A DNA stretch of 64,000 nt from Heliocidaris erythrogramma (taxonomy: Eukaryota; Echinodermata; Echinoidea; Camarodonta; Echinometridae), in contig CM046869.1 of the NCBI GenBank assembly GCA_025617745.1, positions 5,232,244-5,296,243 of the forward strand. Direction: 5' to 3'. Shown here piece after piece: positions 12,061-50,600 of this stretch (positions are counted from its first letter, which is position 1; each line of letters starts with the position of its first letter). The translations under genes and the position numbers were made by a program. The notes under the pieces are model-generated. The model was given only the letters and a program-made list of their open reading frames with translations, was not told where the DNA came from and ran no database searches.

Positions 12061-13900
12061 TCAAAGTAGTCCCCAACTAGAGGTATCATGTGGAGTACCA
12101 CAGGGTACCAAGTTGGGTCCGGTTTTGTTTCTGATTCTTGTTAATGATGCTGTGAATGATTGCGAGAATCGATGGAAATACGTTGATGATTTAACACTTG
12201 GAGAAATTGTGAAGCGTAATGCTGAACCTACATTGCAATCTGTATCGTCTTTCAGTATGGTGTAATGATAATGACGTGCTCCCCAAACCATCCAAATGTA
12301 ACCTCATAACCATATCATTTTTAAGGAACTTAAACCCCAGGACCGACTTCCAGCTTAACTCAACCCAACTCAATGTCGTTCAAAATCTCAAACTACTCGG
12401 AATCACAATTCAGAATGATCTAAAATGGAACTTACATATCTCAGATATTGTGTCAAAAGCATCCAGAAGATTGTACACACTATATCCTTAGGAAATCTAA
12501 GGCAAGCCTGGTGGATATGGTAACTGTCTACACTACGTACATAAGACCCATACTCGAATATTGTTCCCCTGTTTGGCACACCTCAATTACCCTAAATGAG
12601 AATAATAAATTGGAATTTGTTCAAAAGCGGGCCCTCAAAATAATAGGCTATAACGTGACTTATGTCAATGCCCTTGCCATAACTACAGGGTTGGAAAAAA
12701 GTTTGGAATATTTTTTTGGCGATGAGTATGTCTGATTTTAAATGCTAGTTTCTACTATATTGTGATGAATAATTCATCCAAATCGGATTAACTGTGTTGA
12801 ATGAAGTCTACTGTTCCATCTTGTACCAAAGATTACGTAATATTGTTAAACATGTTACAATGGCTGACCAATGAACCACATGTTGTCAGATTTGCTCTAT
12901 TTGTGTTTGAACATCTTGTTATACATTTCTGTACTTCACGTGGAATTTTGGAAAAAGCTACGTGCAGTTTGCAGTCATTTTGAGGACTTCGGTATAGCAA
13001 TTAAACTGTATCTGATTATTTAACTTTTTCGTTAGACATTTGCAAAAACAGCAAATATACGCTTCCGAATTCCAAGTGGACCTCTGCACTGTGTGATAAG
13101 CCTGATTTTTAATGTTGTGCTTTTAAAGTTAAAAAGGGACACATATCTTTTATTTGAACCTCAAAGAAGAACTTAAAATGACGAGGGATATGTTTAAGAC
13201 AAGAAATAATTCTTGGAATAAAAATATTCCAAACTTTTTTCCAACCCTGTAAACTCACTACTCTATCTGATAGAAGAGATTCCCTTTTGCTAAGCTTTGG
13301 ACAAAAAATAAAAAACTCTGATCACCACAAACACCTTCTTCCCGTCCCTAGATGTAATTCAAATTGAAGACAGCTTCGTAACATGACTGGCTTCCCTACA
13401 ATTAAATGCAATACAGAACGATATCGAAAATCCACCATTCCTCACCTTGCCAGAATCTTGAAATAAACTCCCCCCCCCCCCCCCCCCCACGCTTTGCATC
13501 CCAAACATTTTCACTTCTCAGATTCCATACCTAGATCATGACTTGTAATGACTCATTTTACATGGTTATGGCTTTCTAACTTGGTTATATTTATGTATTG
13601 CTCCCAAATCTTCTCCTTTCTATCTATCTCCTTCCTTCTTTCTCTTCCCTTTTCTTTCCTATTCTTTACTTTTTCTTTCTTTCTCTCACTTTTCACACTT
13701 GTTATCTTATTATTTGTGTAGCGTAAATCTTAGTATTTTCGTTTTGCTTCCAATTATGTATCTTTTTATATATTTGATGCGATTCTATTGTATATATGCA
13801 CATATATATCTGATTGTAAATTGACCCCTTCAGCCCCTGTGCTGCTGGTAAATCATCATATACCATAATAAATAAATAAATAAATAAATAAATAAATCTA
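12061..13900 (+). pseudogene. Degenerate non-LTR retrotransposon reverse transcriptase, split by a MITE
   Basis: Plus-strand frames show reverse transcriptase landmarks: SCGVPQGTKLGPVLFLILVN, YVDDLTL (in place of the YADD box), LLGITIQNDLKW and RPILEYCSPVWH. Frameshifts and stops show it is dead. The sequence is interrupted at 12,686 and resumes at 13,250 with TLSDRRDSLLLSFGQK, the usual C-terminal segment of CR1/L2/Jockey-like LINEs. It ends near 13,869-13,899 in an AATA microsatellite tail. The 5' part of the element is absent. Confidence 0.85.
12686..13249. mobile_element. 564-bp Tc1/mariner-type MITE inserted in the LINE
   Basis: Thirty-base terminal inverted repeats are identical at both ends (left begins CAGGGTTGGAAAAAAGTTTG; right ends CCAACCCTG), flanked by a TA duplication (12,684-12,685 and 13,250-13,251). 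No transposase frame is present. The identical TIRs suggest a fairly recent insertion compared with the host LINE. Confidence 0.9.
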
Positions 13901-14600
13901 TAGTTTTTGAGTTATTCGTCCGGCCGATACACGAAAATAATTCTGATTATCATTACCGATCTTTCTACTAGGAAACTATTAGGTTTTTTAGTTTTCGTTT
14001 TTCTTATCCAATCCATTCAATCCAATCCGGTGAATTTGTATAGAGTATGCATATAAGAACAAGGAATTATGTTCGGTGATAACTCCGGGCCAAGACAAAG
14101 CAAGTAATAAACAATTCAACCACTTCCCCGACCGTGCCAAAATGTAAAAATGAAGGCCTACTGGTACGATAGGGTCCCACAGGGGTCCATGTTTTGATAT
14201 GAAAAATGTATTTGCATATTTCATTCATTTTCATTTATTTTCATATTTCTCATGAACATACATTTACATTTCGAAAAATAAATACATACATAAATAACAT
14301 AAAGGTAAATGGTCAATATAAAGTAGTCATTTTACTGAGAGTAATATGATGGGACCTACATGAAAGCAAGCTTGTAATGCTGTAGGCCCCGGTGAAATAA
14401 TTTGTGGTAACGAATGGAGAACGAATATGACGAATCAAAATACATCCGAAATTAAAAAAAAAAGAAAAGAAAAAAAGATAACATGCAGTGATGTTGTATT
14501 TTCTTTCCTTGGCCTTTTACTCCAGACAACATTTATACAAATGTATTCTACCGTATATTCAATTTTGTAAATATAAGCCGAGTAATAGTATAAGGCAAAA
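13901..14600. other. No gene seen
   Basis: AT-rich sequence with A-rich and TTTCATTTTC-type simple stretches near 14,221-14,300 and a poly-A/AG tract at 14,453-14,479. No exon or RNA gene was recognised. Confidence 0.5.
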
Positions 14601-14604
14601 ATTC

Positions 14605-15255
14605 TGAAAATAGAGGGAGAGGGAGAGGATGGGGGGCTTGAGGCACAGAACTCCTAAGTTCTGTGGCTTGAGGAGGTGAGAGAGTGAGAGAGGTTAGAAT
14701 AGAATAAGGTGTGATGAATGGGGGAGAGGGGAGGGAGAGAGAGAGGTTAGAATAGAATAAGGTGAGATGAATGGGGGTGAGGGGGAGAGAGAGAGGGGGA
14801 GGGAGAGAGGGGAGGGAGAGAGTGAGAGAGGTTAGAATAGAATAAGGTGAGATAAATGGGGGTGAGGGGAGAGAGAGGGGGAGAGAGTAAGAGAGGTTAG
14901 AATAGAATAAGGTGAGATGAATGGGGGGAGGGGGGAGAGAGAGAGAGAGGTTAGAATAGAATAAGGTGAGATGAATGGGGGTGAGGGGAGAGAGAGAGGG
15001 GGGAGGGAGAGAGGGGAGGGAGAGAGTGAGAGAGGTTAGAATAGAATAAGGTGAGATGAATGGGGGTGAGGGGAGAGAGAGGGAGAGAGTAAGAGAGGTT
15101 AGAATAGAATAAGGTGAGATGAATGGGGGTGAGGGGAGAGAGAGAGGGGGGAGGGAGAGAGGGGAGGGAGAGAGTGAGAGAGGTTAGAATAGAATAAGGT
15201 GAGATGAATGGGGGTGAGGGGAGAAAAAAGGGGGGGGGGGGGAGAGAGAGAGTAA
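14605..15255. repeat. Purine-rich minisatellite
   Basis: The core GTTAGAATAGAATAAGGTGA recurs eight times (first near 14,693, last near 15,183) between blocks of GA and GGGA repeats, with spacings of about 55-90 bp. The plus strand is almost free of C. The array is expected to vary in length between individuals. Confidence 0.85.
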
Positions 15256-15865
15256 GTGGGCGAGAAGATGGGATATAAAATTATGGATGAGATCGCCAGT
15301 GGGCGCTATATCATTAAAGTAGAAGGACCATCGATCTCTGCCAGTAGGACTTTTGTTTTCTTCTTCAGTCGTTATTGTTGTTGGTTGTATTTTTTGGCGT
15401 TTCAGTCAATATCGACTATTTACGCCTGGTCTCGTTTACGTTGTTGAAGTAGAATAGTCTGCTTCAATGCTGGGGATGTATCGTCCCGGCCAACCCTGTT
15501 GGCTTTTATATCCAAAATACGAGCTTCAGCTTCTGCAATGACGTGAAGGGGCGGTGATGGGTACTTTCCGCCCGGATTTTGTTTAGGGATCCCCCACCCA
15601 TCCCTGATAGCAGAAAGTGGTAAAAATTACGTGATATTTACGTCGTGGTTTACGTCTATTTTACGTCCTGTAATTACGTCAATTAGACGACAACTTGCAC
15701 CAACGCAAGACGTCAAGAGGACGTCTTATTTTGACGTCATCTGTACACTGTAAAAACTGAAGTGCTGTATATAGCACTTTTTGAGGGCATGCATAGGGGG
15801 GGGGGGGGGGGGACTTCTCTTGGAAACTGTTCATCTCCACCATCCGAAATTTTGAAAATCGCAAA
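15256..15865. other. No gene seen; cluster of ACGTC motifs
   Basis: Between 15,640 and 15,740 the pentamer ACGTC appears seven times, one inside a perfect cAMP-response-type octamer TGACGTCA at about 15,733. A G-run of about 17 lies near 15,796-15,812. No coding frame is credible. Confidence 0.5.
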
Positions 15866-15998
15866 GTAATAGAAGAAGAAGAAGAAGAAGAAGAAGAAAA
15901 AGAAGAAGAAGAAGAAGAAGAAGAAGAAGAAGAAGGAGAAGGAGAAGAAGAAGAAGACGACGGAGAAGGAGGAGGAGGAGAGGGAGGAGGAGGAGAAG

Positions 15999-16029
<31 letters not shown>

Positions 16030-16698
16030 AGAAGGAGGAGGAGGAGGAGGAAGAAGAGGAGGAAGAGGAGAAGGAGGAGGAAGAAGAGGAGGAGGAAGAG
16101 AAGGAGGAGGAGGAGGAAAAGGAGGAGGAGGAGGAGGGAGAGAAGGAGGAGGAAGAGGAGGAGGAAGAAGAGGAGGAGGAGGAGAAAGAGGAGGAGGAGA
16201 AGGAGGAGGAGAATGAGGAGGAGGAGAAGGAGGATTAGGAGGAAAAGGAGGAGGAGTAGGAGGAGAAGGAAAAGTAGGAGGAAAAGGAGGAGGAGTAGGA
16301 GGAGAAGGAGGAGGAGGAGGAGGAGGAAGAAGGAGGAGGAGGAGGAGGAAGAAGTGGAGGAGGAGGAGAAAGAGGAGTAGGAGGAGGAGGAGAAGGAGGA
16401 GGGGGAAAAGGAGGAGGAAAAGGAGGAGGAGTAGGAGGAGAAGGAGGAGGAGGAGGAGGAGGAAGAGAAGGAGGAGGAGGAGGAGGAAGAAGAGGAGGAG
16501 TAGGAGGAGGAGAAGGAGGAGGAGAAGGAGGAGGAGGAGGAGGAGAAGGAGGATGAGGAAAAGGAGGAGGAGGAAAGGAGGAGGAATAGGAGAAGGGGGA
16601 GGAGAAGGAGGAGGAGGAAGAGGAGGAGGAGGAGGAGGAAGAAGAGGAGGAGGAGGAGAAAGAGGAGGAGGAGGAGAAGGAGGAAGAGGAGGAGGAGA
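15866..16698. repeat. 830-bp GAA/GGA polypurine tract
   Basis: Starts as pure GAA repeats (about 15,868-15,955) and passes into imperfect GGA/GAA repeats up to 16,698, with only rare pyrimidines. The Arg/Lys-only reading frame across it is an artefact of the repeat. Such mirror-symmetric purine tracts can form triplex (H-DNA) and are prone to slippage. Confidence 0.95.
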
Positions 16699-17400
16699 TT
16701 TGTTGATTGTTTAGAATAGCATGTTATGTGTGAGCAAAGTCGGAATCCAAAGGAACATAGTTTTATCTTCCAATAACTTCCTTAGTCAAATGTGAAAAAG
16801 ATTCGGAAGCTGTTAAATGTGTCCCAGTTTTATTCTTTGATCATTCCTATTAAAAAAAATTGACTACTGACTACGAGTAGGTCAAGACTAAACTATCCAA
16901 AGGCGATTTGATGCATAAGGTTAATAAGAAAATAGTCTCCTTTCCTTTCTCCGTCAAATAATATCCTCTTCTCTCTATACCTCTTGATCATGAAAGTTGT
17001 TTTCTCCAGTTCTCGTTAACATGCAATGAAATATGAGTCATTATTTGCCAAGGACTTGTTCCGAAAGGGTGGGTAGCGTCGTGTTGACTGGAACACCACC
17101 AAAGCCCCCCCCCCCCCCCCCCCCCCCCCCCAGTGTTACTGAAAGGGTGCGTTGGTCGGGTCGGGTCGCGTTGACTGGAACGCCAACATTTGTCCAAAGC
17201 CCCCGCCCCCTCCCCCACTAAAGATAGTGGCAGATTTACAGATCCCGGCCTGTGACCCTCCCCCATTTGATTGAAAAGTACATACTGTGCCCCCTCCCAT
17301 TTTAGAACTGATAACTTTCTTTTTTTTTGCTTGTCAGAAAATTATATGATGAAAATTGGACCCCATAAAATCTGATAACTCCCCCCCCGACTGAGCGACT
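16699..17400. repeat. Near-tandem duplication with C run; otherwise no gene
   Basis: Two related copies, around 17,058-17,110 and 17,140-17,205, share GAAAGGGTG, GTTGACTGGAAC and CCAAAGCCCCC. They are separated by a run of about 26 C (17,106-17,131). Nothing coding was recognised. Confidence 0.55.
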
Positions 17401-20325
17401 TTTTTGAGGGTTGGCGAGAAGAAAATAATATTAATATTGTATACCTCCATCTATAAGCTTCAGAGGAATGCAATCTACCAGGTCTGTTTCCTAGCATGTT
17501 CCTTTATATTTCCAACAAATGCATACTACATGTACATGTACTGTATCATATTTTGTCTCTTTTCCCCCTAAGTTCCTTTATGTTTTGTTATTATGCTTTA
17601 TTTAAGCTTTGTAATATTGAGAAATAATAGCTAAATAAATTATTTCATGGTTCATCTTTAGCGAATAAATCATATCACACACCCGTTTAACAACACAGCA
17701 GCATTGCTCTCTTTTTCTATGAATTATATTCCTTTTACCAATTACATTTAAACATTACAAAAATAACACTAAAAAACTAAATACTCACAACAAATCTACA
17801 AATTTCAAATAAATGTCATTTATTGTACAATACTGTGAAAATTCACCAAAATATGAGGAATGAACAATTAAAGAAACATACACATGCTTAGATAAATTTT
17901 ACTCACATTTTCTCATCACAACAAACTCTTCCATACTTTCCTTCCAAACATTGCAAAACAGGAGAGAAAATAAGAAGCCCCTGCCCATTATAGGGTGAAG
18001 GAAAGGGCCTCCCTCTTACTTGAAATTCGCAATATCCGAATAAAAAACATGGATTTGATTTTATAAATACTTAATTCAATACATGTAGCACAAATTATTA
18101 ATTACTTGGCTACAAGGAAAAATATAACTTACTTGTGAATTATGTCAATTAATTATGTCAATTATACATTTAAGACAAGTACCACTGTATCAAGTTTGTT
18201 AAAGGCATTAAAACTATTTCATGTGTATGGTAATTTAACTATCAAAAAACATTAAAATCTCACATAAATACCAATATTACAATACCTGTTTACTTCATTC
18301 CAAAAACATTTTCATCAAGTTTCCTTTATAATATTTTGCTATATTGAACAAGTGAATGATAAAAGCTATGTCAAGGTGACCTTCACATTTACTTCTTCAT
18401 AAGTTTGTGGTCTGAAGAGAGATTCATGCTTTTCATAACATTTCAAATTGTAAATACACAAATTAAGATGACATAGCTATACACAATAATTCTAATTCTT
18501 TACAGGCCAATTTATTAATCATAAAATATCAATCTTGGATTAAACCACATTATATCTAACAGCATTATCGAAACAGACAGTAATTGACAACATACAGGAT
18601 AAGAAATTGGAATAGTTTTTATATATTTGGCTTTTTTTTTTTACATGAATAAGAAACTACTACATGTATGTATACCTCATGTACACAATGATTTTATTCC
18701 AAATTCAATGCAAGGGTAGAATATGCAGAATACTGAATCTTAATTTGGTCAAAAATGGAACAGATTTTAACTTTCATTTAGATACTGCAGGAACATCTCA
18801 GAGTTTTGAAATAGTTAAAACCAAGCTTTGAACTATGAACAATAATAACTATAAATACAATGTATTTACAATTATTATAAAAATTTCATATTAAATAACA
18901 ATTAAATGAGTACAATTGCGAGGCATGTAATACAAGTCCATCACGGAAATGAAGTAAGATCTAAGATAGAGAAACATCAGCTCAAAACCATCAAATAATT
19001 ATTAATTTGTTTGTTCTGTGTACTTTATGAAACGAGATTCAGAGCTTTCAAATGATATTTCACACTTGTATATTCCAGGAGAATTTCGTTAAATATCATA
19101 AGTTAATGGAAGTCATTATCACCTATTCCAAGAAATCATCTTTCATCTCCCGATTTACTCCATTTGTGGGATTTGTAACTCATTGATGGTTTGGAGTCAT
19201 TGGTAATAATAATAATAATTATGTCTTGTTTACCCAGGGTAGCCTCATCAGTATTATATACTGTTCTCCCTGAGGGCACTGCAATCATAATATTACCCCA
19301 GCTTCAGCCGAGCAACCATGATAAGGTGCTCAAGCATTCAAGAAATTCCTTCCTACCGGGTTCCCCATTTACTTCACCTGGGTGGAGTGAGGCAAATGTA
19401 GATTAATGCCTTGCCAAAGGACATCAGTGCCATGCCAGGGAATCGAACCCTTGTGATCGGCAGTCTGGTGACACATCCACTGAACCACAACACCTCTACA
19501 TACTTGGCAACATCTTACATTGCTTAACCCTCTTAGTCCCAAGCCATAAAAACCCCATTGAGTTAATACACATCTTTGCACCTGGGGGACTGAGAGGGTT
19601 AACTCTTTGGTCACTGAACCTTGGATGTTGAATTTTGGGTGTGCCTTCTGTAGACATAAGCCATTTAGAAGCTGTATTGAAAACGATGCATTACTGTGGA
19701 ACGATTTGGCATACAGTAGATGGTTTTAACAGCAGCGAGTTCAGTGAGTAAATAGCTAGTGTGCACAATCCATATGTGCAAAAGGGTTAACAATTAAACA
19801 AGAGACATGTTCCATTTTGCATTTGAACTTCATTGTCAAACTGAATGAGAGTAAAGTTTCACATTTCCTCTTTGAACGCCCATACAAGAAATACCATTAT
19901 TTGTTCCTCATGATACTGACACTACTTAATAACATTTGGGCAAATAGTCTCTTTGTCATGTCCAGTTAATGAAAAAAATTAATGTTCAGAAAGGCTGCTA
20001 CATTCTGTGTATTATAATATACAGGTACGTGATATACATTACGTATATCTCATGCCATTTTAAAGGAGATTCAACAGAGTTTTAACAGGTGTTGAGCTAA
20101 GAGAAAGTTGGGTTTGAAAATAAAACAGCCTGAATTTGTGCATTACTTTTCCTCATATAAAACAACATCACAAGAAGCCAGCTCTAGGGTCAAACTTTTC
20201 AAGTCAAAAGGAGGTATATCATGGCCGTTCTCATCCAATATACATCATCTTTGCTTCCATCCTCATGATGAAATGGAAAAAAAAAAAGTTTACACCTTGC
20301 TGGAAGTTTCAATCTCACTCAGACT
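17401..20325 (-). other. DNMT1 downstream/3' UTR region
   Basis: AT-rich DNA directly after the DNMT1 stop codon in the direction of transcription. The 3' UTR and poly(A) site must lie here, but I could not single out one poly(A) signal. Candidate minus-strand AATAAA hexamers occur near 18,690 and 17,816. It also holds a 79-bp hairpin element at 19,524-19,602. Confidence 0.5.
19524..19602. mobile_element. 79-bp TTAA hairpin element (piggyBac-like ends)
   Basis: Begins TTAACCCTCTTAGTCCC and ends GGGACTGAGAGGGTTAA, an inverted repeat of 17 bp with one mismatch. The TTAA border followed by CCC is the hallmark of piggyBac ends. Too short to encode anything. Confidence 0.65.
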
Positions 20326-46915
<26,590 letters not shown>

Positions 46916-47691
46916 CTTGACGTCTGTTGTATGATGATTACTGTGATGTCAATTCAGATAAAATATACAAACATTTCAAGCTTGTATCGTCATAAAGACA
47001 ATCTGTTTCTTGATTATTACGTGGAGCCTGGAGGATCTATACATATACGTCGCATAGGTATACTACACACACACACATGTGAATTGTTTACATCTGTTCA
47101 GTCAAATTGAAGTAGCGCGGAATATTTTGGCGCGAAACAGACTGGCTCATTTATTAAGAGGTGAATAGCCAGGCATTCGAAACTGTGTATATTTTGTTTT
47201 AAAGAAAAACGAATGTAAATGTATATATGAATTATATTTAATTCAAATTATCTAATAACAGAAGCCATGTTAAACTCATATGGATCAAAATGATTTTTCC
47301 TTTAATTCACGAAATATATTTTACCCCTTTTCTTTGTATGGTACAACCTATCACAACCCGGAAGTAAAGTTAGTGTGAACCCTAATGCATGGGTAGCTCA
47401 TCAGCTCAGTGCATGCAGCGGGGAATTTAATTGAGCAGCCGCGTCAGGAAGTAAACTTTGATCGGACGGTCTTCGGACAACCGTCGCGTCAGATCCGGCC
47501 GACTCTACCGGGGTGCTGTTCTGCAAGCATTGGGTGTACGTGTAGATGTATGTAACGTTAGGCACTGCTACCTACAATCATATTTTGCTACAAATACATG
47601 TGTAGTTTATATTGCCAATGGCAACGTTGACAACTCTGAGTGATCTTAATAACACTTTACTCCTCTGGATCTGTATTGCGTGTTTTACACA
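46916..47691. promoter_or_regulatory. Shared divergent promoter region of DNMT1 and FIRRM
   Basis: About 776 bp separate the two start codons. A palindromic E2F consensus TTTGGCGCGAAA lies at 47,126-47,137, about 210 bp upstream of the DNMT1 ATG. A canonical ETS/GABP site CCGGAAGT lies at 47,358-47,365, and a second GGAAGT at about 47,446. CpG is locally frequent at 47,440-47,520. No TATA box is obvious near either start. E2F control of DNMT1 at the G1/S transition is known in vertebrates; that both genes use these sites here is inference. Transcription start sites cannot be placed from sequence alone. Confidence 0.6.
47126..47137. promoter_or_regulatory. E2F consensus site
   Basis: The sequence TTTGGCGCGAAA is a near-palindromic match to the E2F consensus TTTSSCGC read from both strands. 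It lies in the DNMT1/FIRRM intergenic space and is the only such site I saw there. It suits S-phase induction of a replication-coupled methyltransferase. Confidence 0.7.
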
Positions 47692-50600
47692 ATGTCTCAA
47701 GAATCAGTCAGTGATCATATTTCATCATGGAGCCAGGACACATGCAGAGAGAAGCTGAATGAAACACTCCCAGTGTTAATAATATCCTTTTAGTTTTAGT
47801 TTTACTTTACTTTTACTTTGTCTTTAGTTTACTTTAATTTTACTTTAATCCCACGATGATATAGGACGAATGCCTGTTCATCGATCGTAGCTTGTCGTGT
47901 CATGTGATTATATATTTTCCATGTCTTACCAAGTCGAATATGTGTGGGAAAGGACAAAACTGTGTGGTAGATATTGACTCATACAGCCTATACTGGCTCG
48001 TAAACAAGATCAGTTGACTAACGCTTCTCTAATAATGAAGCTAAATCCAAAGACTTAAGTTTTTGAGCTACCGTAAATCGTAATTCTAACCATAATCCTA
48101 ACTTTAAGTTTAAACATAACCCTAACCACAACCCTAACCCTAACCCTATGTGTTGGTCGTTTATGCACATAAGTCCATGTGGTAGGGTATTCTAATTTTT
48201 TTCAGACGGGGTTGTGCCGCAGCCGCCCTCAAAACTGGTGTCTAAGGAATGGACTGACAGGGCAAAATACAGTCTTGGGAACTATGGAACTCACCAGCCG
48301 AGTGAAAAATAGGGTCTTGGGTAGTGATGCAACATGATTTTTTAATTTTCAATAAACCATGGTTTATTTGTATTCATTTGATAGAGTAAGTCTATCTGTC
48401 CAATGAAGGTAGATTTTTTTTCATATAATTGAGGAATATGAAAATTATTGCATGATTAATGGGGTCAATGACAGACTTTTTTCCACAGGTTACTATAATT
48501 GACACAGTCCCACCAGTTGAACCTGGTTGAAATTGGTGTATGGAAGATTACTTCTACCCATTTTTTTTTAGGGAAATGTCCTATTTCATTGATTTTAGCT
48601 TTTTTATTTTTATAATTTTTTCAGTTGTTATGGTGGATTTAATTTCACAATTATTCTATAATTAAATAATGAAATGTTTATAGAATTACTTTGGTAGAAA
48701 GATGTGATATCTTGAGCTTGTTGAGCATGATTTGGATGGTGGTGGAATCGAATGGGCCTAAAACACAGTTCATGTGGCATCACTATCTTGGGATCTGCAT
48801 CTGACAACCTTTATTTTAGGTCCGTACATGCATATATTTCGAAGCACTCAGGATCCAGAGCGAGCGACATTTTAAGGCTAGGGAACGGATGAGAGCACCT
48901 GCGTGTATATACGGGACATTGCATTTCCGAGGGTCTTCGGAACGGCAGTTAAAAGAAATCGGGTAGATTGAGAACGGCGATCGGCCGTTGAAAAAGGGGG
49001 TCGTCAAAGTGGCACATACCCGTCTGTCCAATGTATTGAGTGCCACTCTTGCATACATAAATGACTTAACCAGATCAATTAGTGTCCAATGTAAGGCTGT
49101 ATGTAATGTAATCTTGTATAGAAATATTACTTCCCCTGAAGTGAAGATTGTGACATATTTCAGAGTGACATTAACTGACTTCAGGATTGGGAGAAAACGT
49201 GGCAGATTAAATATAATACATCTAAATGTTTCATAATGCATGTTACCCATCAGAAGACAATTGCTCCCCATAAATACTATCTTGGAAATTTTAGTTTGAA
49301 TGTTGTCAATGACCATCCCTACTTGGGTGTTGAGCTACGCAATAGCCCATCTTGGGCCATTCATATCAACATAACTGTTTAAAAGTATCCTTGGGTTAGT
49401 AAAACGTAACCTACATGTATGGAACTACTCCACTTGTATTAAAGAAATAGCTTACAAGACAATTGTGAGGCCTAACCTTGAATACTGTAGTTCTGTGTGG
49501 GATCCCTACCAGAAAGCTCATTAGGATAGCCTTGAAAAAGTTCAAAGAAGGGGTGCTGATTTTTAACGAATGAGTACAGGCACTGCAGTAGTGTCACTAC
49601 AATGTTAAAAAACTTCGGATGGGAAACCCTACAAGACAGGAGAGCAAAAAGTCGTTTTATAACTTTAGGCCAAGTAAAAAATATACATGTTTAGCGTCCC
49701 TGCCCGCTTCCTTTTTGGAGGCCGCCTGTTTTTTTTTTTTTTTTTTTGTGTGTAAAAACCCCCCAAAAGTGTAAATTTCATGATTTTTTTGGGGGGGTGG
49801 GGGGGGGGGGGGTTGTTGGTCTCTATCCATTGTATCTAGCCTATGTAATAGCTGGCATTATTTTCCTAAGTCCAAGTGGTGATTTTAAAGAAATGGCGGC
49901 CATTTTGGAAAAATAGCCCGGCTGGTTGTTAAATGGGTCGGTTGGCCATTTAAAAAAAAAAAAAAAAAAAGGCCTCCTCCTTCCTTTTTTCCAAAAAGGC
50001 AGGACGCTAAACATGTATATTTTTTTACTTGGCCTTATTCCAGGAGACCCACAATTTAACCCCTTCTAACATCACTATAAATGTAGCTAAAAAATCTTCC
50101 TTATTAAGAACCACATGTAAATCACAAAAATTGAATTATAATGTTATATGGGCTAATGAAGACTGTTACAAATACTCTTTGTACCCTAGAACAATACTGA
50201 TGGGGCTAAATTTAAACTAATGATAAATAGAATACCCTAATTGGCGCTATAGCGATTTCATGATGGTCTGCACGTATCTTCTAGACAAGACAAGACAAGA
50301 CAAGACCAATGGATCTACTAGACTCTACTACTTTTACTAGGTTAGCATTATCTTTAACAATATTTTAAGCTCAGTATTGCAATGGAGCATCAACAACTAA
50401 GAAAGTTGGCATCCTGAAGACAATGGTGGTCTCCCTACAACCGGTCTTGAAGGAGGATGAGAGGGAGAGCGAATTCTTGGCTCCTGTCATGTCACAAGTA
50501 TGAAACCAGTCCATTCAGGATTTTGTTGTAGGTCTGCTGGGTAGTTTTTTGTTTGTGTTTGTTTTTTTGTTTTTTTGTGATTTTGGGGGGAGTGGAGTTA

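Noticed and set aside
16000..16380. 126-codon Arg/Lys-only reading frame
   Set aside because: It is the translation of a GGA/GAA simple repeat; equal frames exist in other phases.
47458..47643. 61-codon frame starting MIGRSSDNRRV upstream of FIRRM
   Set aside because: Ends in a stop without a donor and shows no similarity to FIRRM; more likely 5' UTR.
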